Positions 20,084 to 28,245 of a stretch of 34,290 nt of DNA are shown in pieces (within the stretch, counting starts at the first letter, position 1; the number at the start of each line of letters is the position of its first letter). This DNA is from Mycolicibacterium sp. Its GTDB lineage: Bacteria; Actinomycetota; Actinomycetes; Mycobacteriales; Mycobacteriaceae. The notes beneath the pieces are model-generated. The model was not told where the DNA came from, did not search any database, and saw only the letters and a program-made list of their open reading frames with translations. The position numbers and the translations under genes were made by a program. The stretch covers positions 1 through 34,290 of the forward strand of contig NZ_JAEMSG010000022.1 in assembly GCF_016462945.1 (NCBI RefSeq). Direction: 5' to 3'.

Positions 20084-21229
20084 GTGTCGGGCATATCCGG
20101 GCGGGCACTGCAACCTGCCCTGGATCGGCACCACTACGTCGACGGGGAATCCTTCGAGCGCGAGTCCGAGATGCTGCGCCGCGAGTGGACCTGCATCGGC
20201 CGGCTCGACCAACTCGGCCTCGCGAAATCCGGCCGGATGCTCTCGCAGCGCCGCGCGGTGGTGGATTTTCAGAACGAGTCGATCATCATCACCGCCGACG
20301 AGGCCGGATCGCTGCACGCGTTCGCCAATGTGTGCCGGCACCGAGGCTCCCAGCTGGTGCCGGTCGAGTCGGTTGAATCTCCCGCCGCCTGTGACGCCAA
20401 GTCGCTGCGCTGCCCGTATCACTCGTGGACCTACGGACTCGACGGCCGCCTGCTGCATGCGCCGCATACCGACGATGTTGACGTCGACAATTCGGCGTTC
20501 GGGCTGAATGCACTGCGCGCCGGGTCCTGGGGTGGATTCCTCTGGCTCACCGAGGATTTCAAGGCACCGGCGGTCGTCGAGGCATTGTCGCCGGTGCCGG
20601 ATCGGGTCCGGCGCTATCCGTTGGACACCCTGGTGGTGGGCAAACGCCTGGAGTATTCGGTCGCAGCGAACTGGAAGGTGCTCGCCGAGAACTACAACGA
20701 GTGCTACCACTGCGGCCCCGTGCACCCGGAACTGAGCCGGTTGGTGCCGGCCTTCGCCGGTGGTGGCGCCGGACTGGAGTGGGAGGACGGTATTCCGCAC
20801 CGCGAAGGCGCCTGGACGTTCACGCTGTCAGGTACCAGTGATCGCGCTCCGTTCCCAGACCTCGATGACGCCGAACGGGTCCGGCACAAAGGCGAATTGG
20901 TCTATCCGAACCTGCTGCTGTCACTTGCTGCCGAACATGTCGCCGCGTTCGTCCTGCGACCCACCGCGGTTGATCGCACCGAGGTCATCTGCGAGCTGCT
21001 TTTCGCCGCTGACGAAATAACGAAGCCGGGATTCGATCCGAGTGACGCCGCCGATCTCTGGGATTTGGTCAACCGTCAGGACTGGGCGATCTGCGAATCG
21101 GTGCAACGCGGAATGAGCTCGCGGTACTACTCTCAGGGTTGGTTCGCGCCGATGGAGGATGCGGCCCTCGATATCCGGCGCTGGCTGCTTCCCCGGCTTG
21201 AGCGACATGGAGGTGACTACGGTGGGTAA
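20084..21229 (+). CDS. Rieske non-haem iron oxygenase, probable quaternary-ammonium N-demethylase type
   Basis: This 381-residue oxygenase alpha subunit binds its Rieske [2Fe-2S] cluster through Cys84-x-His86 and Cys110-x2-His113. The mononuclear iron site is ENYNECYHCGPVH, with His209 and His214 as ligands. The bridging residue before them is Glu206, where aromatic dioxygenases have Asp. A bridging Glu is known from carnitine monooxygenase CntA and related enzymes acting on trimethylammonium compounds, and ECYHC-x3-HPEL recalls glycine-betaine demethylases. The third iron ligand is probably the Asp in NRQDWAICESVQRG. A longer loop separates the two cluster-binding motifs. No reductase subunit is encoded nearby. 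Its stop overlaps the flavin oxidase start by eight bases, implying sequential reactions. An aromatic substrate cannot be excluded. Confidence 0.85.
   Translation: MSGISGRALQPALDRHHYVDGESFERESEMLRREWTCIGRLDQLGLAKSGRMLSQRRAVVDFQNESIIITADEAGSLHAFANVCRHRGSQLVPVESVESPAACDAKSLRCPYHSWTYGLDGRLLHAPHTDDVDVDNSAFGLNALRAGSWGGFLWLTEDFKAPAVVEALSPVPDRVRRYPLDTLVVGKRLEYSVAANWKVLAENYNECYHCGPVHPELSRLVPAFAGGGAGLEWEDGIPHREGAWTFTLSGTSDRAPFPDLDDAERVRHKGELVYPNLLLSLAAEHVAAFVLRPTAVDRTEVICELLFAADEITKPGFDPSDAADLWDLVNRQDWAICESVQRGMSSRYYSQGWFAPMEDAALDIRRWLLPRLERHGGDYGG
21209..21213 (+). promoter_or_regulatory. Ribosome binding site of the flavin oxidase gene
   Basis: GGAGG inside the last codons of the Rieske gene lies eight bases before GTG 21222. 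It favours that start over the in-frame ATG at 21207 and indicates coupled translation. Confidence 0.7.
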
Positions 21230-22397
21230 GGCTTATGACAGGGCGACCTACGACCTAGCCGTCATCGGACTCGGCGGATTGGGAAGTTCCACCGCCTGGC
21301 ACGCCGCCAGTCGAGGTTTGAGCGTTCTGGGCCTCGAGGCCTTCGGACTCGGTCACGAGCGCGGCGCGTCCCACGACACCTCTCGGATCATCAGGCACAG
21401 TTACCACACGCCGGAGTATGTGGCCCTGACCTTCGGCGCCTACGACGACTGGGCTCGCCTGGAGGATGAAACCGGCGAGCAGTTCGTGACGATGACCGGT
21501 GGGCTCGATCTGTACCCGCAGGATGCGCACATTGCGATGGCGGACTACCTCTCGTCGATGGATGCCCACCGCATCGCCTACGACGTTCTGGATCCCGACG
21601 CGGTGCGCGATCGCTGGCCGGCGTTCGTGCTGCCGGACGGAACGACCGCCATCCATCAGGCGCGCACCGGCATCGTGCCCGCCGCTGCGGGCACTGCCGC
21701 GATGACGCGCCGCGCGCGAGAACTCGGCGCGACGATCCAGGACAACACCCGCGTCGAGGCGATCGTGCCCGGTAGGGAGAGTGTCGAACTGGTTACCGGC
21801 GACGGCGTCGTCAGCGTGGGGCGGGTCGTCGTCACCGCCGACGCATGGACGGCCGGCCTGCTGGCACCGCTCGGTGTGGACCTGCCGCTGACCGTGACCG
21901 AGGAGCAACTCACCTACTTCGCGCCGCCGCAACCCTCGAAGTTCAGTCCCGAGGTGTTCCCGGTGTGGATCTGGATGGACGAGCCGTCCTACTACGGTTT
22001 CCCCACCTACGGTGAGGCGACCATCAAAGCCGCGCAGGACTGCGGCGGCCCCACCGTGACGGCGGATGCCCGAAGCGGCGCACTCGATGAGGCGATGCTG
22101 GAACGGCTTGCGGCATTCATGCGCGGTGTGTTCCCCGGTTCCGGTGATCCGATCCGGTCCAAACGCTGCCTGTACACATTGACGCCCGACCGCGACTTCG
22201 TGATTGATCGCCTGCCCGAACATCCCAGCGTCACCGTCGGTCTGGGCGCGGGGCATGGGTTCAAGTTCGCGGCGCTGTTCGGACGCCTACTCACCGATGT
22301 GGCGGTTGACGGCTCCAGCAGCTATGACCTGTCGGCCTTCCGGTTCGACCGTGCGGCGCTGACCGATCCGTCATATGTAGCCAACTGGATGGTCTGA
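21222..22397 (+). CDS. FAD-dependent N-methyl amino acid oxidase, monomeric sarcosine oxidase / SolA family
   Basis: This 391-residue flavoprotein oxidises N-methyl (or cyclic secondary) amino acids, typically to formaldehyde, H2O2 and the demethylated amine. The FAD-binding GLGGLGSS lies near the N-terminus. RIIRHSYHTPEYV corresponds to the substrate Arg region, and Lys in EATIKAA corresponds to the oxygen-activating lysine. Cys in KRCLYTLTPDRDF is the expected site of covalent flavin attachment, and GHGFKF closes the active site. All family hallmarks are intact. It overlaps the Rieske gene by eight bases, so the likely order is oxygenase step on a quaternary or tertiary amine, then this oxidase. 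The exact substrate is unknown. Confidence 0.88.
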   Translation: MGKAYDRATYDLAVIGLGGLGSSTAWHAASRGLSVLGLEAFGLGHERGASHDTSRIIRHSYHTPEYVALTFGAYDDWARLEDETGEQFVTMTGGLDLYPQDAHIAMADYLSSMDAHRIAYDVLDPDAVRDRWPAFVLPDGTTAIHQARTGIVPAAAGTAAMTRRARELGATIQDNTRVEAIVPGRESVELVTGDGVVSVGRVVVTADAWTAGLLAPLGVDLPLTVTEEQLTYFAPPQPSKFSPEVFPVWIWMDEPSYYGFPTYGEATIKAAQDCGGPTVTADARSGALDEAMLERLAAFMRGVFPGSGDPIRSKRCLYTLTPDRDFVIDRLPEHPSVTVGLGAGHGFKFAALFGRLLTDVAVDGSSSYDLSAFRFDRAALTDPSYVANWMV

Positions 22398-22445
22398 TTC
22401 GACCAGCGGCCTGATCCACTCAGCGGTCTATGCCACGATGGGATC

Positions 22446-23267
22446 GTGGATTCCGCAGAGGTAAACCGGCTCAACTGGGACGAGCGCGCACCCGCGCACG
22501 CGGCCTCGCCCGGCTACCATGTCGACCGATTCGTCCAGGATCCGGCCTTCCTGAGTTACGTCGTACAGTTCGACATTCCGCGGCTCGGCGACGTCGCCGG
22601 GCTGCGCGGTGTTCACCTGCAATGCCACATCGGCACCGACACCATCTCGCTGGCCCGACTCGGCGCCCGGATGACCGGACTCGACTTCTCACCCGCCGCT
22701 CTGACCGAGGCGCGGCGGATCGCGGAACTGGCCGGGGCGGAGGTGGATTTCGTTCAGGCCGACGTCTACGACGCAGTTTCGGTGCTCGGCACGGGTGGCT
22801 TCGACCTGGTCTACACCGGTATCGGTGCGTTGTGCTGGTTGCCGGACATCCGGCGTTGGGCGCAGACCGTGTCCGGCCTGCTGCGGCCGGGCGGCCGGCT
22901 GTTCATCAGGGAGGGCCATCCCATGCTGTGGAGCCTGGATGAAGAGCGCGGCGACCAACTGCTTGTTGTCGACTACCCGTACTTTGAGACGCCCGAACCG
23001 GATGTCTTCGAGGATGCGGGCACCTACGTCGAGACCGATACCGTCTTCACGCATAACACGACTCACACCTGGAACCATGGGCTGGGAGAGATCATCACCG
23101 CGCTGCTCGATACCGGTATGGAGCTCACCGCGTTAGACGAGCATCGCAGCGTTCCGTGGGATGCGCTGCCCGGCACCATGATCTGTGACGCGCAGAGAGA
23201 GTGGCACCTGAACACCCGACCTGAGCGAGTGCCGTTGACGTATACCCTGCAGGCGCGCAAGCGCTGA
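22446..23267 (+). CDS. Class I SAM-dependent methyltransferase
   Basis: This 273-residue single-domain methyltransferase starts at GTG 22446. Motif I is LQCHIGTDTISLARLGA, the cysteine/histidine variant of the glycine-rich loop found in one bacterial subfamily. Motif II LDFSPAAL, QADVYDA and the LLRPGGRLFIREGHP segment after motif III are clear. The acceptor is unknown. It lies 48 bases after the flavin oxidase on the same strand, so it may belong to the catabolic operon, but it could be an unrelated neighbour. Its stop is only two bases from the stop of the convergent CocE gene. Confidence 0.85.
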   Translation: MDSAEVNRLNWDERAPAHAASPGYHVDRFVQDPAFLSYVVQFDIPRLGDVAGLRGVHLQCHIGTDTISLARLGARMTGLDFSPAALTEARRIAELAGAEVDFVQADVYDAVSVLGTGGFDLVYTGIGALCWLPDIRRWAQTVSGLLRPGGRLFIREGHPMLWSLDEERGDQLLVVDYPYFETPEPDVFEDAGTYVETDTVFTHNTTHTWNHGLGEIITALLDTGMELTALDEHRSVPWDALPGTMICDAQREWHLNTRPERVPLTYTLQARKR

Positions 23268-23269
23268 AT

Positions 23270-25219
23270 TCAGGCCAGGTCGCGGGCGAACCGTCGCTGC
23301 CAGGAGCGCTCGCCGACGACACGCTCTCCCGACGAGCCGGTCTCGGTACAGGTCATCGTGATCGTGACGTCGAGATCGGTCTCATCGGCCTCGATGTGCA
23401 ATCGTGACGCGACGACACAGTCGACAGGTGCACCCGATCCGTCATCATCGAAATGCACGGCGAACGTGACGTCGGATCGCGCCGATTGCGCGAACGTGTC
23501 GGTCTGCACGCTGACCTCGCCGAAGTAGTGCTCGCCCATGTGACCGAACGGGGTGTCGTAGGGGTCGCCGCCGTGATCGATCATGGCACCGGTGACACGG
23601 GCGAGAACGTCGCGCCAGGTCCGCCAGGTGATCGTGGCCGGGTCCTCGGTGGCTTTCTCGTCACCGGGTGTGAAAACCGGTGCCGGATAGGGACTTGTCG
23701 TCGCGTCGTAGGTCGGCAGCACCAGTTCGCCGCCATGGATGGTCAGCGACACCGGAGCCGGCGGTGCGATGACGTTGGGCCAGTCGGCTCCGGCCAATGC
23801 GAGCCGCAGCACGTGCCCCGGCGCCCACTGCCAGGCGGTTGCCTCGATACCGACGTCGACGTTGTAAACCTCGCCGGGTACCAGTGGCGTCGCTGTCGCC
23901 ATACCGCCGCGGCGGGTCAGGTTCAGAAAGCCACGGGACACCAGTGTGGAGGTGCCATCGGGTGCCACGTCGCACAGTCGAAGCGCGACGCCGGCGACCG
24001 GCTCGGAAGCGGAAATCCGCAGCCGCGCATGCGGATAGCCGGCGATCTCCAGTCCATCAGCCAGCGGCCAGTCCCATGTCAGCGCCCGGACGTCGTCGGT
24101 GCGCTGATCATCGGGCTGGCCCCACGGCAGGTGTCCGCTGCACGACAGCCACGCGGTGAGTCCGATATCGGCGACCACGTCGTACGGCGGCCTCGACGAC
24201 AGCGGCCAGGTCCGCTCGGCTGAACGCGGGGTCGGCCACTCGTCGGCCCGCCACACACCCGGTACGTGGTCGAGGTCGACAGCCGGACGGTGCGAGGCGC
24301 GCGCGTACCAGCGCGCCGCCGGGGGCTCGGTGGCAGGACTGCGGCCACGAAGCCAGCGGTCCCACCACGCGACCATCTCCGGCACCAGGTCGATACGGGG
24401 TCCGGGAAGACACGATGAGGTCGCGGCGTGCGGCCACGGCCCGGCAAGTAGTTCGGCATGCCGACCCGCGGCCCGCAGTGCGGTGACTGTGCGAAACGAG
24501 TTGTTCCGGTACCCGTCCGCCCAGCCGGCGACGAGGAGCACCGGACACTCGATGTCGTCGTAGGCCGGACGAATCGATCCGTGCTGCCAGTAGTCGTCGC
24601 GGCGGGTGTGCTCGAGCCAGCCGAACAGCCACGGCTCGTGCTCGGCGATCCGTGCCGCCCACTCGTCGCGCCATCCGTCGCCCCACACCGCGGGCACCGG
24701 GGGCAGCGCGTTCATCGGCGTCACGTAGTGGCAGTAGTCCACCAGGTCCAACCAACGCCGCGAACCACCGCACAGGTGGACGTCGTCGGTGAAACGGTCA
24801 TCCGAGGCGTAGATCGCGATCACGGCCTTCAACCCGGGTGCGCGCTCGGCCGCCATCTGGAGCGAGTTGAAGCCGCTATAGGACGTGCCGTACATCCCGA
24901 CGTTGCCGTCGCACCACTGCTGTGCGGCAATCCAGGCGATCACCTCGGCCAGGTCGGGTTGTTCCTGTAACTGGTATTCGTCGATCGCACGCCCACCGCT
25001 GCTGCCGGTGCCGCGCACATCCAATCGCACCAGGGCATAGTCGAACTCGTCGCGCAGTCGGGTGTACTCGGGGCGATAGGAGGCCGTCAGATCATCTTTG
25101 CGGTACGGCAGCGCCTCCAGGATGCACGGTTGTGGACCACTGTCGGGCAGGTACAGGGTGACCGCGAGGCGTGCACCGTCCGACATCGGGATCCACTCGT
25201 CGCGCCTGCTGCCGGTCAT
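23270..25219 (-). CDS. CocE/NonD family hydrolase (X-Pro dipeptidyl-peptidase S15 type)
   Basis: This 649-residue serine hydrolase has an alpha/beta hydrolase domain with nucleophile Ser113 (YGTSYSGF), a conserved LDVRGTGSSGG stretch, and the acid/histidine region LLVAGWADGYR and AGPWPHA. The C-terminal jelly-roll domain is the one shared by cocaine esterase and X-prolyl dipeptidyl aminopeptidases. ATG 25219 overlaps the stop of the upstream P1 peptidase gene in ATGA, so the two are coupled. Amide, ester or N-terminal dipeptide bonds are all possible targets. There is no signal peptide. Confidence 0.88.
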   Translation of the reverse strand: MTGSRRDEWIPMSDGARLAVTLYLPDSGPQPCILEALPYRKDDLTASYRPEYTRLRDEFDYALVRLDVRGTGSSGGRAIDEYQLQEQPDLAEVIAWIAAQQWCDGNVGMYGTSYSGFNSLQMAAERAPGLKAVIAIYASDDRFTDDVHLCGGSRRWLDLVDYCHYVTPMNALPPVPAVWGDGWRDEWAARIAEHEPWLFGWLEHTRRDDYWQHGSIRPAYDDIECPVLLVAGWADGYRNNSFRTVTALRAAGRHAELLAGPWPHAATSSCLPGPRIDLVPEMVAWWDRWLRGRSPATEPPAARWYARASHRPAVDLDHVPGVWRADEWPTPRSAERTWPLSSRPPYDVVADIGLTAWLSCSGHLPWGQPDDQRTDDVRALTWDWPLADGLEIAGYPHARLRISASEPVAGVALRLCDVAPDGTSTLVSRGFLNLTRRGGMATATPLVPGEVYNVDVGIEATAWQWAPGHVLRLALAGADWPNVIAPPAPVSLTIHGGELVLPTYDATTSPYPAPVFTPGDEKATEDPATITWRTWRDVLARVTGAMIDHGGDPYDTPFGHMGEHYFGEVSVQTDTFAQSARSDVTFAVHFDDDGSGAPVDCVVASRLHIEADETDLDVTITMTCTETGSSGERVVGERSWQRRFARDLA

Positions 25220-26295
25220 GGTGTCATCAGCATCGGGCGCACCCGGTCGACGGGAAGGGCATCGATGGTTCGGCCGCCGACGCCGGTCGTCGTCGTCGCG
25301 CACAACAGCGCGTCGATGACGGCCTCCTCGGTCGCGTCGACGGTGGCCTCGAAGTAGGGGTCCAGCCGGGTGCCGGACAGCACGGCACGGGTGGTGCCTG
25401 CCGTCGATCGCTCGGCACGCAATCCTGTTGCCAGGCCGAGGAATATCTCACCGGAGCCGTGATGTGCGGTGGACCCGGTCCGGGCCAGCCCGAGTCCCAT
25501 CCGAGTCGCCAGGCGTGTGCAACCCGCGGCGTCGATGGGCGCGTCGGTGATCACCACGCCGATGCACGAGCCGGCTGGCTTCGGTCCCAGGTGCGCCGGC
25601 GGACCGAGCGCGCGACCCACTGGCACGCCGGCGATCGTCAAACGTTCCCAGGAGCCGAAGTTGGCTAGCACCAGCACCCCGAGGACATGGCCGTCCGGTA
25701 GCAACCGCGATGCCGACCCGATGCCGCCCTTCCACCCGTAACAACACATTCCCGTCCCCGCGCCGATAGCACCCAGGCCGACCTCGGCACCGCCGATAGA
25801 GCGTCGTGCGGTCGCCAGTGCTTCGGCGACATGGTCGTACTGGACGTGCATGCGACGGGCATCGTTCAGCCAGGAGTCATCGCATTCGCCGACGATCGGG
25901 ATCACCCAGTCGTCGACTCCGATATCCGGGTCTTCGTCGATCAGGAGCCGGCATGCCGCGTCGTACACCCGGCCGACCTGCATCGTCGACGTCAGGAACA
26001 CCGGTGTCTCGATGAGGCCCCATTCCTGGACCTGGGATCGGCCGGTCAGTTCGCCAGCGCCATTGAGCACCGCCACGCCGGCAGGCACCGGGGCCGCCCA
26101 AACACTTGCGCCCGGGTCGAGAACAGTGACGCCGGTGCGTGCGATGCCGGCCCCGGCCGGGGGGTCGACATCGTCGGAGATCACCGACGCATGCCCGAGT
26201 CCGACGCCCGGCACATCCAGTACCGAGTTGGTCCGGCCTCGGGGAAGGGTGCCGATGGCGACCGACCACTCCGCCAGTCGCACTCTTCCGCCCAT
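25216..26295 (-). CDS. P1 family (DmpA/BapA-type) N-terminal nucleophile aminopeptidase
   Basis: This 359-residue self-processing hydrolase belongs to MEROPS S58: D-Ala/L-aminopeptidase DmpA, beta-peptidyl aminopeptidase BapA and relatives. The family motif GSxIxVVxTDAP appears as AGSCIGVVITDAP, placing autocleavage between Gly242 and Ser243, with Ser243 as nucleophile of an approximately 117-residue beta subunit. The conserved glycine-rich GAGTGMCCYGWKGGIGSASR region is present at about 178-197. ATG 26295 matches family length. It is translationally coupled to the CocE gene. Such enzymes release N-terminal residues from amides and, in BapA, beta-amino acids. Confidence 0.88.
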   Translation of the reverse strand: MGGRVRLAEWSVAIGTLPRGRTNSVLDVPGVGLGHASVISDDVDPPAGAGIARTGVTVLDPGASVWAAPVPAGVAVLNGAGELTGRSQVQEWGLIETPVFLTSTMQVGRVYDAACRLLIDEDPDIGVDDWVIPIVGECDDSWLNDARRMHVQYDHVAEALATARRSIGGAEVGLGAIGAGTGMCCYGWKGGIGSASRLLPDGHVLGVLVLANFGSWERLTIAGVPVGRALGPPAHLGPKPAGSCIGVVITDAPIDAAGCTRLATRMGLGLARTGSTAHHGSGEIFLGLATGLRAERSTAGTTRAVLSGTRLDPYFEATVDATEEAVIDALLCATTTTGVGGRTIDALPVDRVRPMLMTP

Positions 26296-26320
26296 GGCCG
26301 CATCGTGCCATGCTGCCGGA

Positions 26321-27394
26321 GTGGCGGGGCGGATTCCGGTGGTCGTCGACCCACGCTGCTGTGACCACGACCCGGGCGCGGAGATCTGGATCGGTATGAC
26401 CACGGCCCCCGCCGAAGTCGCCGACCGCGTCACCATCATCGAGGCCGCCCTGAGCGAACTCGGGCACCCGATGATGCCCGCACGCGAGTACGACGACGCC
26501 TGGCTGACGGCGGTGCACTCGCCTGAGTTACTCGATTACCTCGCAACGGTATGGGACCGCTGGATCGGCGGCGGTTACCCCGATCTCGGCGCGCAACGGG
26601 TGGTCCCGTATCTGTTCCCCAGTGCCGAACTCCGTCAGGGACTTCCGCCCCGGATACCCACGGCACTGCATGCCGAGGTCGGTGTGTACTGCTACGACAC
26701 GATGACACTCATCGGACCGGGAAGCTGGCGAGCGATCCGCGCCGCCACCTGCGCGACCCGTACCGCCGTGGATCTGGTTGTCAGTGGCGCGCCCAGTGCC
26801 TACGCGTTGACGCGACCTCCGGGTCACCACGCAACGAGGTCGGCGTACGGCGGATCGTGCTACCTCAACAACGCGGCTATCGCCGCACAGGCATTGCGTG
26901 CGGCTGACTTCGCGAACGTCGCTGTCATCGATATCGACGCCCATCACGGCAACGGCACCCAGGCGATCTTCTATGAGCGACCTGACGTGTTCACAACCTC
27001 AGTGCACGTCGACCCCGGTGCCGGCTGGTTCCCGCACCACGTCGGCTTCGCCGACGAGACCGGCCGCGACGGCGGGCTCGGTAGGAATCTCAACCTGCCA
27101 CTGGAACCCGGGTCCGGCGACGCCGTATGGCTGTCGGCTATCCAGCGCGCCGCTGACGCCGCCGCTGACTTCGGTGCCACCGCGTTGGTGATCGCGCTCG
27201 GGGTTGATGCCGCGGTCGACGATCCCGAAAGCCCGCTGCAGGTAACCCCGCAGGGCTATCACCGAGCCGGCGATATCCTTGGGGCACTGGGACTTCCCGC
27301 CGTGGTGGTACAGGAGGGCGGATATCACCTACCGACCCTGGGGCACCTGGTCGGTGCAACCCTTGACGGCCTCGGTGCGCGTTTCGCTAGCTGA
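26321..27394 (+). CDS. Histone-deacetylase-like zinc amidohydrolase (acetylpolyamine amidohydrolase family)
   Basis: This protein of about 357 residues has the arginase/deacetylase fold and is expected to remove acetyl (or other acyl) groups from amines. The catalytic His pair is 169/170 (RPPGHHATRSAYGG). Zinc ligands are Asp206 and His208 (DIDAHHGNGTQ) and Asp296 (ALGVDAAVDDP), and the transition-state Tyr is Tyr335 (QEGGYH). All are intact. GTG 26321 is preferred because DHDPGAEIW matches the family N-terminus; ATG 26294 is possible but would overlap the divergent P1 gene start. It is a single plus-strand gene between two minus-strand groups, and its last eight bases overlap the convergent kce end. 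Confidence 0.87.
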   Translation: MAGRIPVVVDPRCCDHDPGAEIWIGMTTAPAEVADRVTIIEAALSELGHPMMPAREYDDAWLTAVHSPELLDYLATVWDRWIGGGYPDLGAQRVVPYLFPSAELRQGLPPRIPTALHAEVGVYCYDTMTLIGPGSWRAIRAATCATRTAVDLVVSGAPSAYALTRPPGHHATRSAYGGSCYLNNAAIAAQALRAADFANVAVIDIDAHHGNGTQAIFYERPDVFTTSVHVDPGAGWFPHHVGFADETGRDGGLGRNLNLPLEPGSGDAVWLSAIQRAADAAADFGATALVIALGVDAAVDDPESPLQVTPQGYHRAGDILGALGLPAVVVQEGGYHLPTLGHLVGATLDGLGARFAS

Positions 27395-28217
27395 GCCCCA
27401 GTAGGTCCCGGGATTGATCGATGGTGGCCACCTCGCGGCCCAAAGTCTTCGACAGTCCGACAAGCTTGGTCACCAGGGCGTCATTCGACGGAGCATGTAC
27501 ACCTTTGGAGATGTAGGCGACATCCTCAAGTCCGGTCCGAACACCGTCGGCGCCCCGCAGCAGGCCAAGTCCCAGAATCCGGTCGTGCGGGCGCCCGACA
27601 CACGTCACCGTCCAGAACGCCTCGGGCGGTAGCGGGCGAAGCATGGCGTCGAGCGCTTCCGGTGATGCGTCGATGCCGCCCGGCACCCCGAAGACCAGAT
27701 TCACCCGCAGTGGGCCGGGCAGTATGCCCTCGCCGTAAAGCCGGACGGCGCTGACGACGTGTCCGATATCGAACGCCTCCATCTCCAACCCGATTCCCTG
27801 GGAGTGCGCGCGGGCGATGATTTCCCGGGCGGCCGGCGGCGGAGTGATGAATGTTTCGTCGCCGAAGTTCATCGATCCGGTCTCCACGCCACACATGTCG
27901 GGCCTGGCCTGCAGGCCGCCCATCCGATCCTCGATGCTCATCGTGTTGGAACCGCCGGTCGACACATTGGTCACCGCCCGGGGTGAACCCGCTCTTATCT
28001 GATCAATGACCTCGACGAACAATTCGGGCCGGCCACTGGGTGTGCCGTCGTCCTCGCGGACGTGCAGGGCAACGATCGCGGCACCGGCCTCCACCGACCG
28101 CAGGCTCGACTCGGCGATCTCATTGGGCGTGTACGGGACATTGGGGTTGTCGTCCCGGGTGACGTCGGCGCCGGTGATTGCCGCTGTGATGACGACGGGT
28201 TTTGAGTTCCAGCTCAT
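27387..28217 (-). CDS. kce: Beta-keto acid cleavage enzyme (BKACE), 3-keto-5-aminohexanoate cleavage type
   Basis: This 276-residue TIM-barrel enzyme of the DUF849 family condenses a beta-keto acid with acetyl-CoA to give acetoacetate and a shortened acyl-CoA. Family elements are ITAAITGADVTRDDNPNVP, STGG, VETGSMNFGDE, LVFGVPGG and RTGLED, which carries the conserved Arg, the zinc-ligand Glu and the Asp next to it. The zinc motif normally reads HLHxR, but here it is Ala50-Leu51-His52: the first ligand codon is GCC (28068-28070 complement). The start has GGAG at a suitable distance. It lies 28 bases downstream of kdd, the usual partner. Substrate and metal content are open. Confidence 0.88.
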   Translation of the reverse strand: MSWNSKPVVITAAITGADVTRDDNPNVPYTPNEIAESSLRSVEAGAAIVALHVREDDGTPSGRPELFVEVIDQIRAGSPRAVTNVSTGGSNTMSIEDRMGGLQARPDMCGVETGSMNFGDETFITPPPAAREIIARAHSQGIGLEMEAFDIGHVVSAVRLYGEGILPGPLRVNLVFGVPGGIDASPEALDAMLRPLPPEAFWTVTCVGRPHDRILGLGLLRGADGVRTGLEDVAYISKGVHAPSNDALVTKLVGLSKTLGREVATIDQSRDLLGLS

Positions 28218-28245
28218 TGCAGCATCTCCTTGTAATCGCGGCCGG

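Noticed and set aside
21255-22256. Minus-strand open frame of 333 codons opposite the flavin oxidase gene
   Set aside because: The plus-strand frame has complete family motifs. This one is a GC-driven shadow.
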